Origin: JBGQDM01 sp041495845
Lineage (GTDB): Bacteria > Acidobacteriota > Terriglobia > Terriglobales > Acidobacteriaceae
NCBI GenBank assembly: GCA_041495845.1
Contig: JBGQDM010000034.1
Location: 1-30,808, forward strand
Length of the DNA stretch: 30,808 bases
Direction of reading: 5' to 3'
Shown: in pieces, positions 23,634-30,808 of the stretch
Layout: each line of letters begins with the position of its first letter
How positions within the stretch are numbered: position 1 is the first letter of the stretch
Notes under the pieces: generated by a model
The model's input: only the letters and a program-made list of their open reading frames with translations
Databases searched by the model: none
What the model was told of the DNA's origin: nothing
Program-made: the position numbers and the translations under genes

Positions 23634-24203
23634 CTATTCGGGGGCTCTATTGGCTAGCTCAAGGTTGAGTTCCAGCACGTTGACCGAGGGCTCGCCGAAG
23701 ATGCTGAACTGGCGGCCACGGGTGTGTTCCACAACCAGGTGCTGTACCCATTGTTCATCGATTCTCCGTTCCCTCGCGACACGAGGAACCTGGAACAAAG
23801 CAGCTGCGGGCGATAGATCCGGATCAAGACCCGATCCCGAGGTTGTGACCAGATCAACCGGAACCGGCGCGGTCGGATTCTCCGCCTGGAGGCGCGCGGC
23901 CTCCGTGTTCACGCGGTCGATCAGCTTTTGGTTCGTCGGGCCGAGATTGGACCCGCTGGAATTCGCGGCGTCATACCCGCTCCCCGCGGCGGACGGGCGC
24001 GCATGGAAGTATCCCGGCCCGGTGAATGGTTGGCCGATGATTCGAGAGCCAATCAACCGGCCGTCGCGCCGGATCATCTGTCCATTTGCTTTATCGCGGA
24101 ACAGCACTTGGGCAATGCCAGTGACGATCAGTGGATACGCGAGACCAAGCAGAATCGTCGTAACCACGGTCATCAGAATCGATGTCATCAGATGTCGTTT
24201 CAT
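23634..24203 (-). CDS. kdpC: Potassium-transporting ATPase subunit C
   Basis: A 189-residue KdpC with one N-terminal membrane helix (SILMTVVTTILLGLAYPLIV, about residues 8-27) and a periplasmic domain. The family motifs GQPFTGPGYFHARPSAAG, ASxSGSNLGPTN-like (NSSGSNLGPTN) and VTTSGSGLDPDLSP are all present. KdpC stabilises the KdpFABC complex and assists the catalytic cycle. It is 7 bp after kdpB and followed by the porin gene. Confidence 0.97.
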   Translation of the reverse strand: MKRHLMTSILMTVVTTILLGLAYPLIVTGIAQVLFRDKANGQMIRRDGRLIGSRIIGQPFTGPGYFHARPSAAGSGYDAANSSGSNLGPTNQKLIDRVNTEAARLQAENPTAPVPVDLVTTSGSGLDPDLSPAAALFQVPRVARERRIDEQWVQHLVVEHTRGRQFSIFGEPSVNVLELNLELANRAPE

Positions 24204-24210
24204 ACCGCTC

Positions 24211-26247
24211 CTAGGCGAGCCTCACGGAAGTGAGCAACAGGTCGATTAACTTGATCCCAACAAACGGCGCCACGATGCCGCCCAGGCCGTACAACAGCAG
24301 GTTCCGGCGCAACAGCGCCTCCGCGTTCATGGCCCGATAGCGGACGCCGCCCAGCGCCAGAGGAATCAAGGCGACGATAATCAGCGCATTGAAGATGACC
24401 GCCGACAACACCGCCGATTGCGGAGTGGCGAGCCGCATGATGTTGAGCGCGTTGAGTACCGGAAACGTGCCCGCGAACATCGCGGGGATGATAGCGAAAT
24501 ACTTCGCTACGTCGTTGGCAATGGAAAACGTAGTCAGAGCGCCGCGTGTCATTAACAACTGCTTTCCGATTTCCACAATTTCGATCAGCTTGGTTGGGTT
24601 GGAGTCCAGATCAACCATGTTTCCGGCCTCCTTGGCGGCTTGCGTGCCGGTATTCATCGCCACACCGACATCCGCCTGAGCCAGGGCGGGAGCATCGTTC
24701 GTGCCGTCTCCTGTCATCGCCACGAGCTTCCCTTCCGCCTGCTCGCGGCGAATCAGGTCCATCTTGTCCTTCGGAGTGGCTTGGGCAAGGTAGTCGTCGA
24801 CGCCCGCCTCGCGAGCGATGGCAGCGGCGGTGAGGGGGTTATCGCCCGTAATCATCACCGTCTTGATGCCCATCAAGCGCAACTGATGAAAGCGGTCTCG
24901 CATACCGCCTTTCACGATGTCCTTGAGGTGGATGACGCCCAGAGCACGATGCTTTTCGGCGACGAGAAGGGGCGTGCCTCCGGAACGCGCAATCTGGTCG
25001 ACATTTGCCTGCAAAGGCGCGGGAATGGCGACGTCGCGCAGCTGGAGATAGCGGGTAATCGCATCGGCGGAGCCTTTGCGGATCTCGTTGCCGTGCAGGT
25101 TCACGCCGGACATTCTGGTCTGGGCCGTAAACGGAACAAACACGGCATCGCGGGAGGCCAGTTCCCTGCCGCGCAAGCCATACTTCTGCTTGGCCAGGAC
25201 CACAATCGACCGACCCTCGGGGGTTTCGTCGGCAAGTGAGGAAAGCTGCGCGGCATCCGCCATCTCCGCTGCGGTTACACCGGGTGCTGGAATGAATTCT
25301 GCCGCCTGCCGGTTGCCCAGGGTAATGGTTCCGGTCTTGTCGAGCAGCAGAGTGTTCACGTCCCCGGCGGCCTCTACCGCACGTCCCGACATCGCCAGGA
25401 CGTTGTGCTGGATGAGACGGTCCATGCCGGCAATTCCGATCGCAGACAGCAGTCCACCAATCGTCGTTGGAATCAGGCACACCAGCAGCGAAACTAGGAC
25501 AAAGACTGTCTGCGGCGAGCCGGCATAGATCGCGAAGGGCTGAAGCGTAACGACCGCCAACAAGAAGATGATGGTCAAACCGGCCAGCAGGATGTTGAGG
25601 GCGATTTCGTTGGGCGTCTTGTGACGTTCGGCGCCTTCGACGAGTGCGATCATGCGGTCGAGGAAGGTCTCACCCGGATTGGAGGTGATGCGGACCTTGA
25701 TCCTGTCGGATAGCACACGGGTGCCGCCGGTGACGGCTGATCGATCACCACCCGCTTCTCGAATGACTGGAGCCGACTCGCCGGTGATGGCAGACTCGTC
25801 AACCGACGCGACGCCTTCCACGATCTCTCCGTCTCCCGGAATGAACTCGCCAGCCGAAACCAGCACCACGTCCTCAGTCCGCAGCTTTGAGCTCGGCACA
25901 ATTTCTGTCTCGCCACTGGGCAGGAACCGGTTAGCCTGAGTTTCCGAACGCGCTTTCCGCAGCGTATCCGCCTGCGCCTTGCCCCGGCCTTCTGCCATCG
26001 CTTCGGCAAAGTTCGCGAACAATACCGTGAACCAGAGCCAGAGAGTGATTTGTAGGTTGAAAACAAAACTCGCGCGTGGCGCATGAAACAGCAGCGCGGT
26101 TGTGACCACGCTGCCCACCTCGACCACGAACATCACCGGGTTCCGCATCATGGTGCTGGGATTCAGCTTTCGCACAGAATCCTCGATCGCGCGGCGCACC
26201 ATGCGCGCATCCCAGACCGCCCGTTTCGATTTGTTCGGCTTGCTCAT
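24211..26247 (-). CDS. kdpB: Potassium-transporting P-type ATPase subunit B
   Basis: A 678-residue P-type ATPase and the energy-coupling subunit of Kdp. Visible motifs are TGES (155-158) in the actuator domain, phosphorylation site D303 in LLLDKTGTITLGN, and MTGDGTNDAPALAQADVG in the hinge, with the expected membrane helices. I place the start at the ATG at 26247 (MSKPNKSKR), 4 bp after the kdpA stop, because it matches the family N-terminus. An ATG at 26271 would overlap kdpA by 20 bp. Neither has a strong ribosome site, so translation is probably coupled to kdpA. Confidence 0.96.
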   Translation of the reverse strand: MSKPNKSKRAVWDARMVRRAIEDSVRKLNPSTMMRNPVMFVVEVGSVVTTALLFHAPRASFVFNLQITLWLWFTVLFANFAEAMAEGRGKAQADTLRKARSETQANRFLPSGETEIVPSSKLRTEDVVLVSAGEFIPGDGEIVEGVASVDESAITGESAPVIREAGGDRSAVTGGTRVLSDRIKVRITSNPGETFLDRMIALVEGAERHKTPNEIALNILLAGLTIIFLLAVVTLQPFAIYAGSPQTVFVLVSLLVCLIPTTIGGLLSAIGIAGMDRLIQHNVLAMSGRAVEAAGDVNTLLLDKTGTITLGNRQAAEFIPAPGVTAAEMADAAQLSSLADETPEGRSIVVLAKQKYGLRGRELASRDAVFVPFTAQTRMSGVNLHGNEIRKGSADAITRYLQLRDVAIPAPLQANVDQIARSGGTPLLVAEKHRALGVIHLKDIVKGGMRDRFHQLRLMGIKTVMITGDNPLTAAAIAREAGVDDYLAQATPKDKMDLIRREQAEGKLVAMTGDGTNDAPALAQADVGVAMNTGTQAAKEAGNMVDLDSNPTKLIEIVEIGKQLLMTRGALTTFSIANDVAKYFAIIPAMFAGTFPVLNALNIMRLATPQSAVLSAVIFNALIIVALIPLALGGVRYRAMNAEALLRRNLLLYGLGGIVAPFVGIKLIDLLLTSVRLA

Positions 26248-26251
26248 AAGG

Positions 26252-28024
26252 TCAGAAGGTTGTGCCGGCATGCATCAGCAGGTGCTCGAGAATTGGGCCC
26301 AGACTGAGCGCCGGAAAGAATGTCAGCGCACCAACAATCACGATCACACCCACCAGCAGTACCGTGAAGAGCGGCGTCGTCACCGGAAAAGTTCCCGGCG
26401 AAGGCGGCACTGTTTTTTTGCGCGCCAGATTGCCCGCGAGCGCCAGCATCGGGATGATCATGAAGAAACGGCCAATCAGAGTAGTGAGACCGAGGGTTGT
26501 GTTGTACCAGGGTGTATTCCCGTTCAAGCCGCCGAAGGCTGACCCATTGTTCCCTGCCGCGGATACAAACCCGTAGAGTATCTCGGAGAATCCATGTGGG
26601 CCGGGATTGGCGATGCTGGCGGTCCCAAATCCTCTCAGAACAGAGATCGCCGTAAGCACCAGGATGACCAACGGGAACACGAGCGTGACCAGCATCGCCA
26701 TCTTCACGTCGTAAGCTTCAATCTTCTTGCCCAGGTATTCCGGTGTGCGGCCCACCATTAATCCCGCGATGAAGACCGACAGCACGACGTAGATCAGGAT
26801 TCCGTACATCCCGGCTCCGACACCGCCGAAGACGACCTCGCTGAGCATGATGTTGACCATCGGCACCATGCCCCCCAGCGGCGTAAAGGAATCGTGCATG
26901 GCGTTGACCGCACCACAACTGGCGTCGGTGGTGACGGTTGCGAAGAGGGCGGAACCGGCAACGCCGAAGCGGACTTCCTTCCCTTCCATATTTCCGCCCG
27001 ACTGCACCGCGCTGGTCCGCTGATCGACTCCTTGGAACAGGGGATTGCCCTGCGCCTCAGCCCAGTAGGCAGTAACCGTGCCTGCCAGGAACAGCAAGGC
27101 CATCGCGCTCCATACCGCCCATCCATGTTTGGGCGACCCAGTCATCTTGCCCAGCGTGAAGGTGAGGCCGGCTGGGATGGCGAAGATCGCCAACATTTGC
27201 AGGTAATTGCTAAACGGAGTGGGATTTTCGAATGGATGGGCACTATTGGCGTTGAAGAATCCCCCACCGTTTGTCCCCAGCATCTTGATGGCTTCTTGGG
27301 AAGCAACCGGGCCTTGCGCGATGACCTGTTCGGTAGCCTGTTTGGTCTCGGTTTTGCCGTCCGCGCCCGTAGATTGGACCGTCTGCGGCTCAACCAGCTT
27401 CACGGTGTCGTAGGGCCTGAGGTTTTGCACTACCCCCTGTGAAATCAGCGCGAAAGAGAACAGGAAGCAGAGGGGCAGCAGGATCCAAAGCGTTGCCCGA
27501 GTCATATCGACCCAGAAGTTGCCAATCGTCTCTTTCTCCCGGCGGGCGATCCCGCGGATAAACGCGATGGCCAGCGCGATACCGACCGCGGCCGACATGA
27601 AATTGTGGTACGCGAGGCCGGCCATTTGGGTGAAGTAACTCATCGTGGTCTCGCCCGCATAGTTCTGCCAGTTCGTATTCGTGGTGAAGGATGCAGCGGT
27701 GTTAAAAGAAAGGTCGGGAGGCACGGCGGCAAGGCTCTGCGGATTCCAGGGCAGGAATTGCTGAACGCGCTGCATGAGGTAGAGCACCAGCATCGAGACC
27801 GCACTGAACATCAGCATGCTGGTGGCGTACTCCGTCCACTTCATCTCGTGGTCTGCATCAACTCGCGTAAGCCGGTAGATCAACCTCTCCACCGGTCTGG
27901 CGACTCGATCCAGAAACGTGTGCTCGCCGCTGAACACGCGGGCCATGAAGGAACCGAGCGGCTTTGTGATCGCCAAAATGATCGCCAGATAGAGCAGAAT
28001 CTGAAACCCGCCGTTCGCGGTCAT
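26252..28024 (-). CDS. kdpA: Potassium-transporting ATPase subunit A (K+ channel-like)
   Basis: A 590-residue polytopic membrane protein of the SKT superfamily and the ion-translocating subunit. The four filter regions are recognisable: TNTNWQNYAGETTMSY, GTNGGGFFNANSAHPFENP, SCGAVNAMHDSFTPLGG and NNGSAFGGLNGNTPWYN. The N-terminus lies two bases after the kdpF stop. KdpA binds K+ with high affinity and passes it to KdpB. Confidence 0.97.
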   Translation of the reverse strand: MTANGGFQILLYLAIILAITKPLGSFMARVFSGEHTFLDRVARPVERLIYRLTRVDADHEMKWTEYATSMLMFSAVSMLVLYLMQRVQQFLPWNPQSLAAVPPDLSFNTAASFTTNTNWQNYAGETTMSYFTQMAGLAYHNFMSAAVGIALAIAFIRGIARREKETIGNFWVDMTRATLWILLPLCFLFSFALISQGVVQNLRPYDTVKLVEPQTVQSTGADGKTETKQATEQVIAQGPVASQEAIKMLGTNGGGFFNANSAHPFENPTPFSNYLQMLAIFAIPAGLTFTLGKMTGSPKHGWAVWSAMALLFLAGTVTAYWAEAQGNPLFQGVDQRTSAVQSGGNMEGKEVRFGVAGSALFATVTTDASCGAVNAMHDSFTPLGGMVPMVNIMLSEVVFGGVGAGMYGILIYVVLSVFIAGLMVGRTPEYLGKKIEAYDVKMAMLVTLVFPLVILVLTAISVLRGFGTASIANPGPHGFSEILYGFVSAAGNNGSAFGGLNGNTPWYNTTLGLTTLIGRFFMIIPMLALAGNLARKKTVPPSPGTFPVTTPLFTVLLVGVIVIVGALTFFPALSLGPILEHLLMHAGTTF

Positions 28025-28026
28025 GC

Positions 28027-28116
28027 TTAGAAGTCCTCAGGGCGCAACAGCGCCCAAACCAGGTAAACGGTCAACCCCAGGCAAATTCCCACCATCACAC
28101 TGGATTCGATATTCAC
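28027..28116 (-). CDS. kdpF: KdpF subunit
   Basis: A 29-residue single-helix protein (VMVGICLGLTVYLVWALLRP, then EDF), the normal size and ending for KdpF, which stabilises the complex in the membrane. The GTG start follows AGGAG by 5 nt. It is 9 bp after a small upstream ORF and 2 bp before kdpA. It is too short for standard ORF calling. Confidence 0.92.
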   Translation of the reverse strand: MNIESSVMVGICLGLTVYLVWALLRPEDF

Positions 28117-28125
28117 AAGGTCTCC

Positions 28126-28212
28126 TCAGCGCAAGCGCTCGCACACAAACACGTACACGACCGCAATCGCGAAGAAAAGCATTGTGGCCCCGATGAACAT
28201 AACGTCGCGCAT
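28126..28212 (-). CDS. 28-aa membrane microprotein upstream of kdpF
   Basis: A frame of 28 residues, MRDVMFIGATMLFFAIAVVY followed by VFVCERLR, forms a single transmembrane helix with a charged cytoplasmic end. It lies directly upstream of kdpF with a 9-bp gap and is the first gene after the regulatory region. Small ORFs of this kind occur before kdpF in other bacteria, as far as I recall, and could be an accessory Kdp subunit. The ribosome site is weak (CGGA). I have no proof of expression. Confidence 0.6.
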   Translation of the reverse strand: MRDVMFIGATMLFFAIAVVYVFVCERLR

Positions 28213-28264
28213 GGCATTCCGCGTGTAACTACCGCATACTCCGCAATGCAATTGGATCAACTCC

Positions 28265-28305
28265 GGCGTAAAGCTGGGATAAGCAATTCATAAAATCTTC
28301 GTAAA
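28265..28305. promoter_or_regulatory. 11-bp-phased direct repeats, candidate KdpE operator
   Basis: Read on the plus strand, half-sites GGCGTAAA (28265), GGGATAAG (28276), TTCATAAA (28287) and TTCGTAAA (28298) start exactly 11 bp apart. OmpR/PhoB-family regulators such as KdpE bind tandem direct repeats at 10-11 bp spacing. The array is 53 bp upstream of the small ORF and between kdpE and kdpF, the expected place for KdpE control of kdpFABC. I could not define the -35/-10 boxes. Confidence 0.6.
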
Positions 28306-28339
28306 GATGGATGGAACAGGGAGGGGGCGGATCGGCGGG

Positions 28340-29053
28340 CTAATCCTGCGAACTAGTGGGGTGGGCTTCGAAACGATACCCTACCCAGGGGTCGGTCAGG
28401 ATATAACGAGGTGAGGAGGGATCAGGCTCAATCTTTTTGCGCAGCTGCCCAATGAAGACACGCAGATACTCAGTTTGTTCAGTGCTGTTACCGCCCCACA
28501 CCGCTGTGAGCAGTGCGCGGTGAGTGATCACCTTGCCGGGGTGCCGGGCAAAATAGGTGATGAGTTCAAACTCCTTCGGGGTTAGCTTGATTTCGCGAGC
28601 GCAGACTGTGACCGCGTGTGCGTCCAAGTCGATGCGAAAGTCTCCCGCGTCAATGACCCCTCCTGCGGGCGAGTCCTGCGGAGGAATGCGCCGCAGGTTG
28701 GCACGTACTCGAGCCAGCAATTCGCTCATGCCGAACGGTTTGGTTACATAGTCATCGGCGCCCGCGTCGAGCGCCCGCACCTTTGTCTGTTCCTCGCCTC
28801 TCACAGAAAGAACAATGATCGGAACTTGAGACTTGACGCGCAGCCGGCGGCACAACTCGAGACCATCCATCTGCGGCATGGACAAATCAGTAATGACCAA
28901 ATCCGGCACCCAGTCTTTCATGATTTCAAGCGCTGTTTCTCCATCATTCGCAACCCGGATGTCATAACCCTGCGAAGTCAGCGAAGTCCGCAGCACGCGC
29001 GTAATCTGCGGCTCGTCATCCACAACCAGGATGTGCCGGTGTTCCCCCGTCAC
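28340..29053 (-). CDS. kdpE: KDP operon response regulator
   Basis: A 237-residue OmpR-family regulator. The receiver carries DDE (residues 12-14), phosphoacceptor D in LVITDLSMPQMDG and K in VTKPF. The C-terminal winged helix has KLTPKEFELITYFARHPGKV and the YLRVFIGQLRKKIEPDP recognition region typical of KdpE. The GTG start overlaps the kdpD-half stop (GTGA) and follows AGGAGG by 4 nt. It should activate kdpFABC under K+ limitation through the repeats at 28265-28305. Confidence 0.95.
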   Translation of the reverse strand: MTGEHRHILVVDDEPQITRVLRTSLTSQGYDIRVANDGETALEIMKDWVPDLVITDLSMPQMDGLELCRRLRVKSQVPIIVLSVRGEEQTKVRALDAGADDYVTKPFGMSELLARVRANLRRIPPQDSPAGGVIDAGDFRIDLDAHAVTVCAREIKLTPKEFELITYFARHPGKVITHRALLTAVWGGNSTEQTEYLRVFIGQLRKKIEPDPSSPRYILTDPWVGYRFEAHPTSSQD

Positions 29054-30171
29054 CTCGCCTCCTGAGTCACAATGTGGACATCGACCGGTGGGGCATCTCG
29101 CAAGAACCGCTGAATTACGGTGAGGTAAAGGTACTTACGCCAGCCTTCGGCGGTGGAACGACCGAAAACAATTTGGGTGATATGTTTTTCACGGACAAAT
29201 TCCGCTACCCGCGCGGCGACATCGCCGCGTTCCAGGCGCACAACTGTGGCTCCAAGATCTTCGGCAAAGCGAATGTTTTCAGCCAGTGTGCGCCGGTTAT
29301 CGTCGTTTTCGTCCGCGGCCACATCCACGTAGGCGACGTAGAAGTCGGCGTCCATCGCGTAAGCCATGCGTCCGCCGCGTGCAATCAGGTACTGGGCCAT
29401 GGGATTGGAACTGACACAGACCGCAATCCGCTCGCGAACGCTGACGGAGTCCTCGAAGTGTTCCCTGGCCCGATGCGCTTCCAGGGTCTTATCGACGACC
29501 TGAGCCACCTGCCGCAAAGCCAATTCCCTCAGTGCGATCAGGTTTCCTCTCCTGAAGAAATTTCCAATCGCGCGCTCCGCACGATCAAGCGGATAAATGT
29601 CACCGCGCCGCATGCGCGTCTGTAGCGCCTCGGGAGTGAGGTCGGCCATGACAATCTCACCGGCCCGTTGAATGACCCAGTCCGGCACGGTCTCACGGAC
29701 GTGCACTCCGGTAATCCTCTCCACCAGGGGCGAGAGACTCTCAATGTGCTGGACGTTCATGGTCGAAAGCACGTCGATCTTCGCGTCTAACAGATCCATC
29801 ACGTCCTGATATCGTTTTGAGTGCTTGCTGCCTTCGATATTGGTGTGCGCCAGTTCATCGACAAGAACTACGGCTGGCTTGCGATGCAAAATCGCATCGA
29901 CATCCATCTCCTCGAACCCGGTTCCTTTGTATTCGAGTTGGCGCCGCGGAATCGTGTCGAGCCTGTCCGCCAATTCCCTGATCGGCCGGCGGTCGTGCGT
30001 CTCAATGACGCCGATCACCACATCCTCGCCCCGACTGTGGCGCCGGATTGCCTCGCTAAGCATGTTGTAGGTTTTGCCGACACCGGGTGCGTAGCCAAGG
30101 AACAGCTTGAAAACACCCTCCTTTTTTTCCGGTGCCGCTTCTTCCAGCCACTGCTCGGGAGTCTTTTGCAC
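29050..30171 (-). CDS. kdpD: KdpD N-terminal half (sensor + USP domains only)
   Basis: A 373-residue protein with only the cytoplasmic N-terminal half of KdpD. It carries the KdpD domain with Walker A GYAPGVGKTYNML (residues 26-38) and Walker B VVLVDELAHTN, then a universal-stress-like domain (about residues 245-370, from CVSSNPMAQYLIARGG to VFGRSTAEGW). The four-helix membrane part, GAF and histidine kinase are absent; the frame stops normally and continues straight into kdpE. I choose the GTG at 30171 (MQKTPEQWL), preceded by GGGG, because the family begins close to this point. An ATG at 30273 is in frame but would overlap the divergent gene. The missing half is encoded on the other strand next to it. 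Confidence 0.9.
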   Translation of the reverse strand: MQKTPEQWLEEAAPEKKEGVFKLFLGYAPGVGKTYNMLSEAIRRHSRGEDVVIGVIETHDRRPIRELADRLDTIPRRQLEYKGTGFEEMDVDAILHRKPAVVLVDELAHTNIEGSKHSKRYQDVMDLLDAKIDVLSTMNVQHIESLSPLVERITGVHVRETVPDWVIQRAGEIVMADLTPEALQTRMRRGDIYPLDRAERAIGNFFRRGNLIALRELALRQVAQVVDKTLEAHRAREHFEDSVSVRERIAVCVSSNPMAQYLIARGGRMAYAMDADFYVAYVDVAADENDDNRRTLAENIRFAEDLGATVVRLERGDVAARVAEFVREKHITQIVFGRSTAEGWRKYLYLTVIQRFLRDAPPVDVHIVTQEAR

Positions 30172-30226
30172 GGCCCCATTTTCATCGAGTACGCCAGGAT
30201 TGTCGAGAGCGGCGTAAAATGCGGCT

Positions 30227-30808
30227 GTGACGAAGCCCGCCGTGAACACAGCCGTGCGTTTGGTCGCGTGCATCCTCGTCGTGGCTGCTGTCGTCCTTGT
30301 CTACCGGCACGTCGCTCCGGTAAATCCCACCACGGTGGCGCTTACTTTCCTCGTGGCCGTGCTTGTGGTCTCTGCTTTTTGGGGACTCCGGTATTCGGTT
30401 TTTCTAGCGGTTTTGGCCACGTTTGCCTTCAACTACTTTTTTCTTCCTCCCTTTGGAACCTTCAGAATCGAAGATCCGCAAAACTGGATCGCGCTTTTGG
30501 CTTTCCTCGCTACTGCCATTATTGCGAGCCAGTTATCCGAGCGGGCGCGACGGGAAGTTCTTCAGGCACATAAGCGCAGGAAAGAAATTGAGCGGCTCTA
30601 CGGGTTCAGCCAGCAACTCTTAGCCACTGAGAATGTTCCCGAACTGTTGAATGTACTGCCACGCTTTGTGGCGGAAGGCTTTGGGGTCAGCGCGGCAGCA
30701 CTGTTCGTGCCCGGACGGGAAGATATTTACCGCTCGGGCCCCAATACCCGCGAGATCGATGCCGAGCGTCTAAAGTCAGTGGCGGCGCGCGGAGAACCAA
30801 CCATCGAC
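30227..30808 (+). CDS. KdpD membrane/GAF half (DUF4118 sensor kinase), 3' partial
   Basis: An open frame of 194 codons reaching the window end, starting at GTG 30227 (GTGs at 30242 and 30254 are alternatives; a TAA lies just upstream). It encodes four membrane helices of the DUF4118 type: VACILVVAAVVLVYRHV, VNPTTVALTFLVAVLVVSAF, SVFLAVLATFAFNYFFLPP and NWIALLAFLATAIIASQLS. The KdpD-typical FRIEDPQNW and RARREV elements follow, then LYGFSQQLL leading into a GAF domain. This is exactly the part missing from the divergent kdpD half. A histidine kinase core is expected beyond the window. The gap to the divergent gene is 55 bp. Confidence 0.88.
   Translation, partial: MTKPAVNTAVRLVACILVVAAVVLVYRHVAPVNPTTVALTFLVAVLVVSAFWGLRYSVFLAVLATFAFNYFFLPPFGTFRIEDPQNWIALLAFLATAIIASQLSERARREVLQAHKRRKEIERLYGFSQQLLATENVPELLNVLPRFVAEGFGVSAAALFVPGREDIYRSGPNTREIDAERLKSVAARGEPTID

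Noticed and set aside
1..30808. CRISPR arrays, intact insertion sequences or a replication origin
   Set aside because: No regularly spaced repeats, no transposase motifs and no cluster of DnaA-type boxes were seen on either strand.

Overview
The window looks like a chromosomal segment of an Acidobacteriota bacterium (Terriglobia/Koribacter-like). This is inferred from the family mix: secreted Ig-repeat, choice-of-anchor-D and HAF-repeat proteins, a TPR-thioredoxin lipoprotein-like protein, an OmpL-like barrel porin in a kdp operon, a high-GC dense gene layout, and frequent GTG starts behind AGGAGG. No marker gene such as 16S is present, so the assignment is an inference.

Layout. 1-3275 (+): two secreted beta-domain repeat proteins separated by a strong terminator. 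3272-6632: a one-carbon module of a Rieske quaternary-amine monooxygenase (-) divergent from a corrinoid protein and a non-pyrrolysine MttB-family methyltransferase (+). 6667-8262: a HAF-repeat protein (-) and a scar made of a decayed reverse-strand fragment fused to the 3' tail of a second mttB-like gene. 8322-11658 (+): a TPR/TlpA-like redoxin and a glutamate-carboxypeptidase-II-like M28 peptidase. 11682-12397 (-): a VapBC-type toxin-antitoxin pair. 12608-15048 (+): a cysteine-framed triple-repeat protein and a large esterase-like protein. 15070-15608: REP-like palindromes and a cold-shock gene (-) with its own promoter, long leader and terminator. 15947-17456 (+): a tightly coupled set of small basic protein, degenerate receiver, RRM protein and another basic protein. 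17485-18042: tRNA-Leu(CAA) (-), a degenerate direct repeat of its 3' end about 470 bp away, and scrambled zeta-toxin fragments between. 18169-18995 (+): a putative leaderless, palindrome-overlapped small DNA-binding-like gene and a membrane-anchored SRPBCC-like protein. 19055-20060 (-): a PilZ protein and a LuxR-type regulator without a phosphoacceptor Asp. 20424-21938 (+): a 504-aa protein of unknown function. 21982-30808: the potassium module, on the minus strand kdpD(N-terminal half)-kdpE, a 28-aa membrane ORF, kdpF-kdpA-kdpB-kdpC and a porin. A divergent plus-strand gene carries the missing membrane half of KdpD and runs off the window.

How the genes work together. The kdp block is a complete inducible K+ uptake system whose sensor is split into two divergent genes; 11-bp-phased direct repeats upstream of the small ORF/kdpF are the likely KdpE operator. 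The Rieske and corrinoid-methyltransferase genes suggest use of betaine- or carnitine-like methylated amines by two chemistries, oxidative and methyl-transfer. The most unusual items are the split divergent KdpD, the tRNA-flanked zeta-toxin scar, the mttB tail duplication, the leaderless operator-promoter at 18134-18175 and the pseudo-receiver/RRM cluster.
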